64,000 nucleotides of DNA, from assembly GCA_963281255.1 (NCBI GenBank), contig OY725491.1:1054001-1118000 (forward strand), given 5' to 3'. Positions 22,424-37,400 of the stretch are shown in pieces. The notes under the pieces are model-generated. The model saw nothing but the letters and a program-made list of their open reading frames with translations. It was not told the DNA's origin and did no database searches. The translations under genes were made by a program, and so were the position numbers. Each line of letters begins with the position of its first letter. Position 1 is the first letter of the stretch. Source of the DNA: Aphrocallistes beatrix. Taxonomy: Eukaryota > Porifera > Hexactinellida > Sceptrulophora > Aphrocallistidae.

Positions 22424-25400
22424 ATGGAGCCTGACACGAGCCATCCCAACCGAAAGAGAGAGGAGCTCACCATTCAGGAAGCGAGAGTCCTGGGTACATA
22501 TGAGACCTGCATAATCCTCAGGAAAACCGTCTTTCTCTACTCGGACAAACGTAAAGTCAATGAGAAGCATATTATCATTACGAAAAACCGGTTTTATGTG
22601 CGATCCCCACGCACTCCAAGTAAAGTGGATTTCAGCATCAACTTGTTGCGCATTCGGAGTTTGTATTGTAAAGATGCCAAGCACGTGACGCTGGGTGTTG
22701 AGAAGGTGTTTGGGAGTCCAGGGGGCAGCAGGGGGGCAGATGTGGTGGTGACAAACTTAGATTTTATTGTGGAGCCTGGCGATCAGGAGGAATTGGTTGT
22801 GGCACTTTTGACACCTTTGAAGCCACTGGGAAAATGGCATGATAGAATCCAAGTGACAATTGAACCGAAGGAGAGAAGTATTCGGGTGAGTTTATACTTG
22901 TGTACTTATGTTATACATTACAAATGTTTGTTTATTAGAATTAAAAGTTTTAAAAGCCAGTCAACTGTACCACATACCAACTCGTACCAAGTCAACATAA
23001 AATCCTGCTTTTCATGTGTTTTGTTACAGATATCTCATCCAAAATGCTGTAGAAATCGTACATTTCATTTTGGTAATTGGTACGAGTTGACTGATTCCCG
23101 TTTATTAGGATGACGAAGAGAATAATAGCTATTATGGTTGAAAGTTTTAAAAAATCTAGCCACTCATTTCAGAAGTTGACCACTATAGTATAGTATAGTC
23201 GGCAAATTGAAAAGAAAATTCTTTAAGTCTATGATTTACGCTCGTTCAGTTTATGCTAGGGTGGTCTTTTGACCAAAACTGACCACGTTTGTTTAGTCAT
23301 TGAGAAATTTCTTGAAACGTTAGAATTTTTTTGGAACTCAAAAATATGCATACATACCCAGTGCTGAAATGATGTTAAGGGATCAGGAAGAGACAGGATG
23401 GAACAAGGTAGGATGGAACATAGTGTCAAATAACGATATAAACTTGAATATAGTTGAACATAGATTAATGAATATCAGTCGATACAAAATAGCTATATTG
23501 TTATTAACTAAAATAGTACAATGATACTAAAGTTAGTACATTATTAATGACCAACATATCCTATCCAAAAACAAAGTCCGAGTTTATATGCATATAATGT
23601 AAAGAAGATAGATATTAGATAATACATAAATAAATAAATCTTAGAAGATAGTAGAAGGATGTGAAGTATAATTATCCATTTCCTAGAATATGACATGGAA
23701 AGCATGTAGTTTGTTGTTCTGTTTGCAATCTACTGTGACAACACATCCTAACTCATCTACAGATATTCCTCGTAGACAAGAGAACTGTCCTTTCTCTGAT
23801 CCTTTTTCTCCGAACTGAGTTAGTAGCTTCCCTTCATTGGAGAATATTTTCACTTTAGAGTCTCCTTCGCCGGATACAAATATGTTTAGTTGTTGATCTA
23901 AACAAAAAAACCAACCATTATTAATGTTATCTTTCTGAACAACACATCTTGTAAGAACTCCTTCTCTAGAGAATGCTTGAATCGGATAGTCTGTTTCAGT
24001 TAGTAAAATGTAGAATTCTTCTTGAGTTAGAGATATATCTCTGATTTCAGTTTCATCTTGGTTACAGAATTGAGTTTGTAGAGGTATTCTGTTTTCTTCA
24101 ATCAAATCGAGAGTTAAGACTATTAAACGCATTCCTCTGTACTTACCAACATAAATATGATTATTGTCTGTACAAATACCGCCAATCCAAAAATCATAAG
24201 ATTTATACTTTTCTTTCTTCTCAGTGGATCCATTCAATTTCAGAATTACTCTACAACATTGTACGTAGATTGATTTGTTGTGAAATAGAATATTTTCTGG
24301 ATATTTTATTTCGACATTTTTTACAAATCTGATCCATTCTCCTTCTTTGGAGAATATTTGAATTCTGTTGGATGGTCTGTCAGTTACATAAATATTTCCA
24401 TTCATTGAGTTTGTCGTTATACCAAATGGCTCTTCAAGTTGATTGTCTCCCTTTCCTCTCTCACACTTACTCCATTTCAGTTGATGAGGAGTTCCTTCCT
24501 TATAAGAGATAATCTGTTCCTCACAACGACACATTCTAGTTATAGCTTCTTTCAATTCATCGATTCTCCATGTCACCTTCACATAAGGAATGGAAATGTC
24601 CATTTCTCTTTTCACTGAATCGATTTTCTCAGATATTTGAGTGAGAGATAAAGGATTTAAACTTGAATTGATTTCTTTGAAAATGTTTTCCATCTTTTCA
24701 AAAATTTTTATCATTTCGTTATGATGCATTTTGATTTCATCAATCTGCTTTTGCATATCGGTTTTCTTCTGATCCAATCTGACACTCACTAGTTCCCAAA
24801 TAGCTTCCAACTCTCGGATAGTTTGCTCTTCTTTCTTCTCAATGAGATCTCTCATCTCTTTACTCACTCTCCTCACCTCCAATTTCTTCCTGTCAATCAC
24901 TTCTCTCAGCAAATTCACTTTGTTTTGGAGTTTGTTATTGACTGGGAACAAACTAACAGGACCAGATCCTGGACTACTTGTTGCCATTATTCCTTCGCTA
25001 TTCTTCTATTTTGATTATCACTAAAGTCTAGTATATTAAAATGTATTTAATTATAGTAACAGAGTTGGGTAATAATGTAACTAGATCTTAGAACTAGTAG
25101 TGCCTACACACAACATACACTGCCTGAACAAAAGTATTCGTACACCCAAATAATTTCCCATACAAATAGTTATAATACTGATTTATTTAGCGAGTCAAGG
25201 TATTTAATTGGTAAGAGATACGCTTAATTTAACTTCAAATTCGAATTCTCCATATTCGAATTACTCATTTTATGATCTTTCCACTCGATTAATCTCCCAC
25301 AAGGTTAAATATTCTCAGACTGTGCCACCTCGTACCACTTATGCCATCATATACAATGGTGATAACTCGTGATATGTGCCATAGGGTAGCAAATGCCGAA

Positions 25401-28400
25401 AATATTTAATTTTGAAGGAGAGTAATTAAGTTAAAAGCTTATAAAGTGGGTAATTCGAATATGGAGAATTCGAATTTGAAGTAAAATTAAAAGTATCTCT
25501 TACCAATTAAATGCCTCTTATCTTGGGTTACTGTTTTAATGTAAACCACGGACAATAATACGTACGTATTTCATTCATTAATTTTATAAAGTGAGAAAAT
25601 ACGAAAATATTTCTATGAAATTTATCTCTTTTAACTTCCGCTATTTCGGTAAAAGCTTTAAAAATAATACAAATTGCCTGGATACATTTATGAACTCTGG
25701 AATGGCGAATGACTCATAAAAAGAACTTTTATTTCGATATTTGGCCATTAATGGTAGTCAATTAGTAATGCATACGAGTATACTATCGTATTTTAATCGA
25801 TTCCTTTCCATCTGATCTATCATTCTATTGATTCAGAATCATGATCCGATAGAGGAAGACTGCCGAAATGTTACGAATTTATGACAAATTCGGAGAAATT
25901 CTATCAATTTACATCTTGAATCTAAAAATTCCTTTAAAATAGTTTGCAGTCTTTGGTTAATAATCACCACTCCCTCCCTCCTCAAAAAAAATTATTCGCA
26001 CCAATCTGAATTTAACTGAACTACAATCTCAAACAATGAGGCATGCTACAATGACTAATAACTAGACAACAGATAATATAGTTCAATGTTTCTATCAACA
26101 TTATTAGTGAACTATTGTATTAGAGAGAAAACACTTGTAGCATGTTATTGGCCTTCAGATCTACTGTGACAACACATCCTAACTCATCTACAGATATTCC
26201 TCGTAGACAAGAGAACTGTCCTTTCTCTGATCCTTCTTCCCCGAACTGAGTTAGTAGCTTCCCTTCATTGGAGAATATTTTCACTTCAGAGTCTCCTTCG
26301 CCGGATACAAATATGTTTAGTTGTTGATCTAAACAAAAAAACCAACCATTATTAATGTTATCTTTCTGAACAATACATCTTGTAAGAACTCCTTCTCTAG
26401 AGAATGCTTGAATCGGATAGTCTGTTTCAGTTAGTAAAATGTAGAATTCTTCTTGAGTTAGAGATATATCTCTGATTTCAGTTTTATCTTGGTTACAAAA
26501 TTGAGTTTGTAGAGTTATTCTGTTTTCTTCAATCAAATCGAGAGTTAAGACTATTAAACACATTCCTTTGTGCTCACCAACATAAATATGATTATTGTCT
26601 GTGCAAATACCCCAAATCCAAAAATCATAAGATTTATACTTTTCTTTCTTCTCAGTGGATTCATTCAATTTCAGAATTGTTCGATAACATTGCACATAGA
26701 TTGATTTGTTCTGAAATAGAATATTTTCAGGATATTTCATTTCGACATCTTTCACAGATCTGATCCATTCTCCTTCTTTAGAGAATATTTGAATTCTATT
26801 TGATGGTCCGTCAGTTACATAAATATTTCCATTCATTGAGTTTGTCGCTATACCAAATGAATCTTCAAGTTGATTTTCTCCCTTTCCTTTCTCACACTTA
26901 CTCCATTTCAGTTGATGAGGAGTTCCTTCCTTATAAGAGATAATCTGTTCCTCACAACGACACATTCTAGTTATAGCTTCTTTCAATTCATCGATTCTCC
27001 AAGTCACCTTCACATAAGGAATGGAAATGTCCATTTCTCTTTTCACTGAATCGATTTTCTCAGATATTTGAGGTAGAGTAAAAGGATCTAAACTTTGATT
27101 CTTTCCTTTGAAGAGGTTTTCCATTTTTTCAAAACTTTTTTTCATTTCGTTATGATGTATTTTGATTTCTTCAATCGCTTTCTGAGTTTCCTTTTTCTCG
27201 TTTTGAATTCTGACATTCACTTGTTCCCAAATAGCTTCCAACTCTCGGATAGTTTGCTCTTCTTTCTTCTCAATGAGATCTCTCATCTCTTTACTCACTC
27301 TCCTCACCTCCAATTTCTTCCTGTCAATCACTTCTCTCAACAAATTCACTTTGTTTTGGAGTTTGTTATTGACTGGGAACAAACTAACAGGACCAGATCC
27401 TGGACTACTTGTTGCCATTATTCCTTCACTTTTCTTCTATTTTGATTTTATTAATAAAGTCTAATATATTAAAATGTACATAATTATAATACAGTCAAAC
27501 CTCCGATGTGAACACCTTATTTTGAACACTGCCTATATACGTATAGATTAAAACGCTAGGATATGTTTTTAGTGCAGCTCCTAGTGGTATGGTGAAAATA
27601 GTAGGGTGGAAATAGCGGAAATAGTTCGACTTTCCAAAAAAGGAAATAGAAAAATAACTCACCATTAATCCTAATGATAAAAAGTCGAACCATTTCCGCA
27701 TTACCCTCCTAGCATAGAGGTGCCTTATTTCATGATCGGCGTGCGACATCCGTCTGCTCGCTCCTGGAAATTCTATTGGACTAAATTGCACCAAATTTGG
27801 GCCCCATATGTTGCTTTAATTGTGTCTCAAAATTTTGCTAATGTATTATACATAGATAAATAGATAGTAATGAACACTTCGATATACTGAACAAAAAGTC
27901 GAATCCCGAAGGTGTTTAATATAGAGAGGGTTGACTGTATCAGAGTTGGTTAACCATACAACTAAGTATATTTATAAATCAGTTTCAAATTAAATATTCA
28001 AAGGGAAATAATACCAAAATATCCTGAAAGGGGAAGTGTGTTAAAAAACTTCTGAACTACTCTGTCTGTGTGACTCAAAATATGATTGATTTTTAAGGCT
28101 TATTAATCGATTCCTTTTCATCTGATCTATCATTCTATTGGTTTAAAATCAGATCCGAACGGGAATCGGAGAAATTCTATCAATTTACACCTTAAATCTA
28201 AAAAAATCCTTAAAATATATGCACTTATTGTGAAGATGGATTTTTATTTGGGGATAATTTTAACCTTATATATTCTTAAGAATATATTTTAGGATTAATT
28301 CTCATTGCTTGAAAACTAGGGTTGGTTCGTTAACCGTAGAATGACGTTACGATTTCAGAATATTCGTTTCAGCCCTAGCTAGATTCAAGATCATACAGGG

Positions 28401-31400
28401 TGGCTCTGATACAAGCTTCTTTAGGTATAAAACAGAACTTATGAGCCACCCTGTACTACCTGGATAAAACAGAGCATATTGTGTAGTATGCCTTATGTGT
28501 AGTCATATCTTGCTATTATGAAGCAAATATATCTATACTTTAGTCGTCAGTATTATTTTTGAAAATTGGACTGCACTGTACCATCAATTTCTGCTAAAAT
28601 TGTCAATACCATAAACAGTTGTTGTTTAGTTGAGTAAACTAATGTTTTAAACGAATCTAGAATAATATTAAATACTATTAGTATTGTCTCTCCATAATAG
28701 TCCGAATAGACGCAACAGCTAATAAAATTTTGGAAAGTAATGCAACTTTTCATCAAATTTATCTAACCAATGTAATATTTTGAAGAATTGGAGCATTTGA
28801 TTGTTAAGCTATAGTATTATGTGGGCATTCTTGGCACAGTGGCATAATGGGGTATACATGTTATGTCCTTTGTGGAGGGAAATATTTTTGAAATAACAAA
28901 AGAAGAGAATTTTAATTTGCAACCCTATACTATGAAGAGCCCACCAAAACGCTAGTAATCAAGGATAGTTACGGGATATTTCATAACTATGCATGTTAAT
29001 ATTATTGGCCTGATTACCCGAACATTACCCTTTTTAGCTAGTTATGGTAGGCTGGATCCAGGTTCTATAGTTAGGGGGGGCGAAAGTAAGCGTAGCGAGC
29101 GGCCAATTCGGGGCCTGGTAGAATACTTCTCCAGAAAATATAGTTCAGAAATTGATTTTAAGAGTACTTAAAACACGATTCGTGTGAAAGGTGTTAAGAT
29201 ATTCATATATAGTACATATGCTAATATCTCCAATGTGTAGATATTCCGTTCTCTCTCCGAGAGTGCCGCTCTCCTCACTTCCTCGCCTGACCCCCCGTGT
29301 GACGGGTTCAACCTGGTCTACCCTCTACTCTGCGACCTGTACGAAGTTCCCCTCCACGAGGAGGTGCTATGGGACATAGAGAACACCTACTTCTCCAGGG
29401 GGAGGAAGCAGCTGTCCCTCTGCGATTTCTCACACCTCCCATCCAAGGACTTACTCCCGATACTAGCAGCTATGGAGTACAACGAGTACTTCGAAGGACT
29501 CAGCTTAGTGGATTCTAAGCTAACCACAGAAGGGATTGAGGCGAGTTATAACTTACCAGCCATTCCCACTGATCAGATTAATTTTAAAGGTTATAATAAT
29601 CGTAAAAATATGGGACGCGTAGAAAATGTAGTTTTTAACTGATTTAGTAAATTATTCCTTCACTCTTTATTAATAAAAATTCAATCATTCAATGTAAGAG
29701 TTGAAATATGTAGATTTGCTATGTTTCTAGTATAATTATGAGTATCTATGTAACTCACCAAAGTTTGAAGTGAAAAAAGTAAAAGATTGGATCACTAATT
29801 CTGGGAAATATCTTCTGGACTTTTTAGAGGTAGATAGAAAGTTTTATTAGCTAGATTATAGATGGTTATATATACATGTTACTAGTGACTATATGACAAT
29901 AGTATTAATTTAATTAAATTGTGCTCTATAATTAGGTATTACAGAAAATCCTCAAGAGCAACACAACTCTCACTCAACTGAAGTTACGGAATGTAGGCCT
30001 AAAGCCTGAGTCCATACACAGACTCATGACGCGTGCCCTCGCAGCCAACTCCAAGTCCTCTCTGTCCCATCTGGACCTCAGTGACAACCCGCTAGAAGAC
30101 AGAGGAGTTATTGACATCGCTAACGCACTAGAGAAACTACCGAACTTAGCACAGGTAGTGCTCACACGTTGTTTGATGACGAGTAAGGGCTGCTATCTGC
30201 TCGCCAACTCTTTGAATAAGAATAGAAACGCTAAGAATTCACTCGTTGAGATTTCCATCGGAGAAAACCCACTTTATCAAGGGAATAACCTGCACGGCTT
30301 CCTGAAGTACATCGCTTCTCCGAACGTAATACAGAAACTCGATCTCAGTTTCTGCGGAATTCCACTTGAATTCCTCTGTAATGCGCTAGCTCAGAGCTCC
30401 CTACACACGCTAGAAGAGTTATATTTCGCATGCAACGTTAAACTCCCACAGGGTCACAAGTTCCATAGCATCACCTCGCCTTATTACAAACACTTTTTCA
30501 GCTCCACTCGCTCACTGAGATATATTGACATTTCCAATTGCAAACTCCATCCTGATACGCTACTTCTAATCCTGGAAGGCTTGAGAGAAAATGTGTCGGA
30601 TGTCAACTTGGTCCTGGATTTGAGCGGGAATATTTTCACACCTCGGTCGCAGGAAATCGCCGGTTTGATTGGGGAAGTCTCGATTCTGCAAACTCTCCGA
30701 ATCTGCAACGTCGGATTGAATGAACATTTTGAAGATATTATATCTAAGATTTGCTCCAATCCGAATTTGAAGCATTTGTATGTTGGGAAGAATTTCCGTA
30801 AATCAAGATGGGCAGCCGGTGAAGCTATTCAAATATTCGCGACACATTCCGAACTCGAGTCTCTGTCGCTATCTGACTGCAAACTAAAGGACGCACTCCA
30901 GTTCTTGATTCGCTCTCTCAAACACAATCACACCCTCAAGGTAAGAAATAAAAGTTTTAAATGTAAATGATCTCTAAATATTTTTTGATAAAATGTCGCC
31001 AATTACTCAAAACAGAGCTTTCCAGATTGTAGAATATTGTTGGAGCATCTCGAATTCTTAAAAAAGAAAAGAAAAGTGCTCTATTAACAAAATCAAATAA
31101 TTTCTTTTCTATTTAGTGATTTACGAAACAATCCAACTGACAGTAACATTATACAAATGAGTACTGTGTGTTGTTACAAGGAACCCAAATTACACAGCGA
31201 AATTATCACTTCAACTGTAGAATGCCCAGCATTTATATGGCTTCAGTGCCATAGAAAATGGCTGGGAGACATCCGCGATATCGGGGACACTGTGTCCCCT
31301 CTGGGCATTCTACGGTTAAAAATCGAATATTATAATTACCAAATGACCATAAATTATCAAGTTCTAATTTAAGAAATACTTACAGGTATACTATATAAGG

Positions 31401-34400
31401 GCCGAGGAAAAAGATTTCTGTATGGTATGAATAAAACATAAGTTTATGGATTTGGATGGAATACCTTGTATGCTGTGTATCCTATACAGTGTATTCACTC
31501 TACATAATACAGTGCAGTATCGATTTTACGAACTAGTTGGGACCCAAACTGTTCGTAAAATCGAATAATTCGTAAAATCGATCATCCTTAGTAACTTAAT
31601 TTAATTTTTTGTTCAAGACTTGTGGTTGGAAATAAATACAAACAAATATTTTTGTATTTTATAACACCGTTCAATTCTCTGATCCGAAATATAATACATG
31701 TGACTTTGCTTAATCGGGACACTTTGCTCCCGGATATTTTGTCCTGATTAAGCGGAGTTCCCAATTAACCGATGAAATTTAGTACTAGCTTCTATGTATG
31801 GGAATCATTTCATTCCTGGAGACTTGTCCCAATTAAGCGGTTGTCCCGATTAACTGGTGTCCCGATTTAGCGGAGTTTCCCTGTATAGTTCTACATATAG
31901 TATTATTCATTGAACAAACATTATTTCGCCCAATAAACTGGATGCTGAATTAGTCCTGGAAAATTTGTCAACCATTTGACAGTTCTAATTAGGCTTGTTT
32001 TGGAACTACAAACTTCAAGTTTCAGATTACGCAATGCATTGTATAATTCAAACTTAAACTTCTAAGCCAACCATGACTTCATTAGAATCATGCATCTATT
32101 GATATGAATTCAATACTAGTTTGAGTTCGTAAAATCGATAGTTTGAGTCATAAAATCGATAATTTCAGTTCGTAAAATCGATAGTTTGAGTTCGTAAAAT
32201 CGATAGTTTGAGTTCGTATAATATAAAGTTTAGAATGTTCGAAGTGAATAATGGAGCATGTCTAGTGGGAACATACCTAAAGCTCCAATAATTATAGTAA
32301 ATTGGTAATCATTCGATTTAACAGGGTTTCGGAACTGGGGAATTCATCCATCTTGTCAGTACCCTTTGAAATACTAGGATTTCTTCTTTACTACTTTCTA
32401 GTTCGCTTTCCAAGGTAGGTAATATAGACCTTAACATGGTAGTAGCTTCTATTATTGGGACAATATGAGGCACTTCGGTCAAGCCATCATCAATAGGCTC
32501 TTGATGTTCCTCATTTTGAACAAGCTCGATAATTTCCTCATCATTCAGCTCAATCATTTCCCCGCCAGCATCTTCATCAATAAAACAATCAGAGGATGCA
32601 TTTTCGTCTTCAACATCATCACTCGTAGTTATTTCTTTATCACCCTCCTGGGGAGAATCAAGATGTGGTAAGATAAGGTTCCAGCTGGACTGAATCGTAG
32701 AGGTTTTTACTTCTGCCCATGCTTCAGCCGCCCAGACAATAGCGTCTTTTATTGTGATACTCTTTTTCACAGCAGACATATTTTTCAATACATTGTCTTC
32801 ATTTAAAAGGGCATTCCTCATTATCTTCTTTCTATAGTGCCGTTTTAAGGTATCTAACACGCCTTGATCCATTGGCTGTAAAATTGACGTAGTATTAGGT
32901 GGAAAAAAGAGACAATTAATTTTAGTATCAGCAGAACTCCTTAGATTTGAAAATTTAGTATGGCTTGGGGCATTATCCATTGTAAGTACTGCTCCTTCTA
33001 GGCCAAGCTCTTTGAGATAATTACTGACAGCCGGAATGAAATGATTGTGGAACCAATTGTCAAATAATTCCGTAGTCATCCATGCTTTGGGCTGACTATA
33101 ATATACGACTGGGAGTTTGTCTTTATTAATGTGTTTCAAAGCCCTGGGGTTTTGGTACTTATAGATAAAAACTAACTCTAGTTTGTGATTACCTGATGCA
33201 TTGGCGCACGCCATCAGTGTTACCCTCTCTTTGTCAATCTTACTACCATCGGCTCTCAATTCATTTGGACCTGCTAGTGTCTTAGTTGGTATTGCCCTCC
33301 AACATAGACCGGTCTCGTCTACGTTATAAATTTGATCGCGTGTTAAGTCCTTTGTTAAATAATTAAAGGACTGTAGAAAAGGGTTGACTGAATCCTTATT
33401 AGCGCTTTCCTTCTCCCCTACGCAGCTAATATTTCTGATCCCATGACGCAGTTTGAATTTGTGGATAAAACCTCCTCCTAACGTTGAATTATTTTGTATA
33501 TCCTCTAATGAGAGCAAATTATTTGATGTCTTTACTTGAATCGGTGGAGATAACTTCTCCAAAAATATTTTTGCCTTCTCCTGTAGAAGTGCGCCTGATA
33601 TCGGTTTCCCCAAAGCTCGTTGTCCATCGAAAAACAATTTCAGAGCTTTATCAAGCTCTGGGAAAGAAGCACTTTTCATTGTTCGTCGAAAATCAAGCCG
33701 AGGATTAGCCAAGAGAAATGCTTCCATTTTTGGCCCTGAGCTCTTAATTACACTTACTGAAGATCTTGGGATCGCAAACTCAGTTGCAACAATAGAGGGT
33801 GCTATTCCATCTTTTATCCTTTTATAGACATCTAACTTCATTTTTAAGCTATAGGAAGTCCTCTTCCTTTTGGTTTTCACCATCTGAGAAGCCATAAATA
33901 CAGGAGTATGTAGTAGTAATAAATCTAAATATACAATTTGAATCTTGTCAACACCAATGGATCAAGCAATAATTATAATTAATTCATTAAATGTAGGCTA
34001 AACTAAGCATTTCCAATCATCAGGATAAAATGGACTGGACCTCCACTCTTTGAGAGCTTCTAACGCCTATGTTATGTTTCTTATATGCATACAAATTTAA
34101 TAAATCCTAAAATCAGAACTATGAATTTGTAAAATTGGTACTATGAATTCGTAAACAGAACCCTTGTTATGGAATTGAAGCAGCATCATTATGACAAGAA
34201 AAAAACATTAGCCCAATCCATAGTGAAATTTTAGCATAATAGAAAACTTCATATAACAATTGTAGAAACTCAGTTCTAAGTATTTTTTCGTAAAATCGAT
34301 CGTAGAAGTTCGTAAAACCGTTTGCCATTGAGAAGTAAAATACAACGTACGTAATTTGTATACATAATACAAGTACGTATGCATTATTGATATAAAAGAC

Positions 34401-37400
34401 AACCAAAATTGTTTTACAAGATGCAAATATTATAATTATTGATAAAATGAATTTGGGGAGAAGAATTCGTAAAATCGATCAATACTTGGAAATAATTCGT
34501 AAAATCGGTGTTCGTAAAATCGATACTGTAGTGTACCATTGTTATGTGCAAACCATAGGTCTTGACTTTTAATACATAATGAGACAAGGACTTTAACTGT
34601 TACACAAATGCGAAAGCAGAAACTAATTCCTTATATGGGCATTGCGTTTAACATAAGGTATTCTATGCGTGCTTTTAATAGGCGCTTGACATCAGTGGTA
34701 ATCAGATGGGAGACGCAGGTGCGAGGCTGCTAGCCAAGGTCCTGCACATGAACAGCACCCTCCAGACTCTGAACTACGACCAGAACAACCTCACTCCCAG
34801 CGGACTCGCATACATCTGCAGCGCACTCAAGTCCAACCACAGTCTTAGAGACATCTCCTTCCCACTGCAGGACTTATTCCAGATTAAGTGAGTGACATGA
34901 CGTGACCAGTGTATTATACAGCTCTCAAGAGATACGCTCCTAATCTCAAACACCTAAATTCGCATACGCCTAAATCGATAAATAACATCATCATATAGGG
35001 TAAATTATGTATCATTCTGGATTTTCACGCTCCTAAACACTTTGAGGCTTAAAATCATAGCCTAAAGGAGCGTCTCGCGCTCCTAGATAATCCCTTGGAC
35101 GTGACGTGACATGGAATAATGCTTTAATTCGTTTTTTCAATGAATAGACGTGATTACGAGAAAGACAAGTTCGCAATTGGCAGAGCAGAAGTGTCACTGA
35201 AGAGAATAGAAGAGAGATTAAAACGGAACCATTCCCAGAACAAACACACGCTAGAACTCAGATCTGCTCAGGACAGGAGAGCCGTGAGGATTCTGTCCAT
35301 CAGACAGTCCTTGGAACAGACAGCCGGCCGGATGAAGGGACTGGTGGACAGAACTGTGAGGAATAAGGAGACGAGGGTTGACATCAGAGATGCTAGCAAC
35401 CTCCTGGTACGTTAGGAATGTGAATTTGTTACAGGGGTTGTCATTCTTGTTGAGATGGAGTGAACAACCTTTAAGTTTAAGATCGACAAAGTTGACATTA
35501 ATTTTGTTACTATCAACAAATATTTTTTTATAAAGGATCTGAGTCTATGAATCTAGTAGATTTTACTTCTAACATTCCCCTTTCCTGTCTACACAAATGT
35601 TTGAGTATTACTACACCACAGAATTAGTTTTCATTGATAGTGTCACAATAAAATGCAATGATAAATTAGTTGATTTTAAAATAATATTTCATTATTTTCC
35701 CAATATAATCACCAAACAATATTGAAGCCAATTAAACCTGACATTTGAGGGTTAGAACTATAATGATTTATTCTCCTTTATCGATATAATTCAGGGATGC
35801 ACAAAGTAGATAGTACTATATTTAGATATCATAAAGAACAAGTGAATAACAGTTAAAATAAGGTTAAGTGCGTGCACAAGTTACGGTTCTTCATTCTGTC
35901 CAGTTAGAAATATGTTTTCGTACTCAGTTCTAACGACTTTCTTGTCCGTTCTCAGCTGCTTCAGTTCCTGGCACAGGTAGGGGATGGGGTCATCCGGCAT
36001 GTCCAGCACAAGTTTGTACACCAGTAACTTCATCAGCTGTTTCATCTCGCTTAGGTTCTCCTGGTATGGAGCGTCTCTTGGTGGAATGTTCATGCTAGCT
36101 GAGCTATTACAATAAAAAAACAGGTGACTCCGCTTAATCGGGACACTTTGGTTCTGGATATTTTGTCCCGATTAAGCGGAGTCCCCAATTAACCGATGAA
36201 ATTTTGTATTAGGTTCTATGTATGGAAACAATTCCGTTCCTGGAGACTTGTCCCAATTAAGCGGTTGTCCCGATTATGCGGAGTTGACTGTATTTAATTA
36301 TAATAATGGATTGCATTAACACCACCGTTATTCCTAAACTTGAAATAGTTGGGATAAGTTACCGCATCTAATCGGCGAACCTGATGGGAGCTAGACCCCT
36401 TCATGTCTCCCAGTCACCCTAATGTGAACATTTAACCCTGCGTCCTCAGTTAATTTCCAGACTTCACATCCCACAAACGTAAAAATAGTCGAGCACAATT
36501 TAATAACCCAGTTTTACTGACAAAACTCACGAGACATCATTGCATGTTTTATTACCACTAATATCCTGCTGACCTTTATATTCCAAGGTTTAGGTCTCAT
36601 CTGTGATGAGTATGATATGCATACAGTGGAACCTCCGTAATCCGACACCTCTGTAATCCGACATTTCTCTAAACCGACATTGTTTCTGTTCACGGATCGT
36701 TTTTCTATAGAAAACAACCTCTATAATCCAACACCTCGCTATTCCGGAATCCGACAATTTAATGATTTTTCAGTAATGCAAATTCGACCTGTATAATCCG
36801 ACAATTTTTTCGTCTCTCAAATAATGTCGGATTATGGAGGTTATTCGATAATCCGACATTTTTTTCGTCTCCCATTGAATGTCGGATTATGGAGGTTCCA
36901 CTGTACTTTAATTTCAATCTGAGGGTTTGACCATGGATGTTAGCTATTCAAACTCTTCATCATGTTGTAGGGTCAGTTAGAAGAATGCTTGAAACTGTCC
37001 CAGTCCCTCTACCCCGATTCTACCCAGCAGTCCGATGCTATGGAGATCTCCTCCACCATCTCACAGGAGATACACAAGCTGGCCGTCTCTCTCTACCATC
37101 AACACGTGACGAGTAGCAACCTCATGCGACCTGCCCGCCTCAACACCTCGTGTCCCGGATTGATCCCTCAGGAAATACTCGAACCTCTTCAGAAGGTAGG
37201 TTGGACCAACGAATCTCATTTTGTATGGTATTACAACCAGGGGTGTAGTACAGGGAGCGGCGTTCCCCCACTAATTTCCGAAGAGATAGAGCGTTTAACA
37301 TTTAAGTGTGAAAGTCTACATATTGAATTACCATATATTAGTCGTTGAGATCTCGATTCTAACAAATTTGTTAAAATCCATCCAATAAGGATTTCTCCGT

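Larger units (their letters stand above)
31510..34533 (-). mobile_element. complete Tigger/pogo-type DNA transposon
   Basis: A 3024-bp element in CARMIL intron 3. The ends are 24-bp inverted repeats with core CAGTATCGATTTTACGAAC and two mismatches, flanked by TA at 31508-31509 and 34534-34535. Multiple internal copies of TTCGTAAAATCGAT lie near both ends (31551-31582, 32127-32220, 34289-34330, 34468-34520). A MITE sits at 31697-31883. The intact transposase gene and clean ends suggest recent arrival. Confidence 0.92.

Noticed and set aside
35881-36093. 70-aa minus-strand frame in CARMIL intron 5
   Set aside because: Composition is protein-like, but it is short, isolated and without a recognised domain; kept only as a note.
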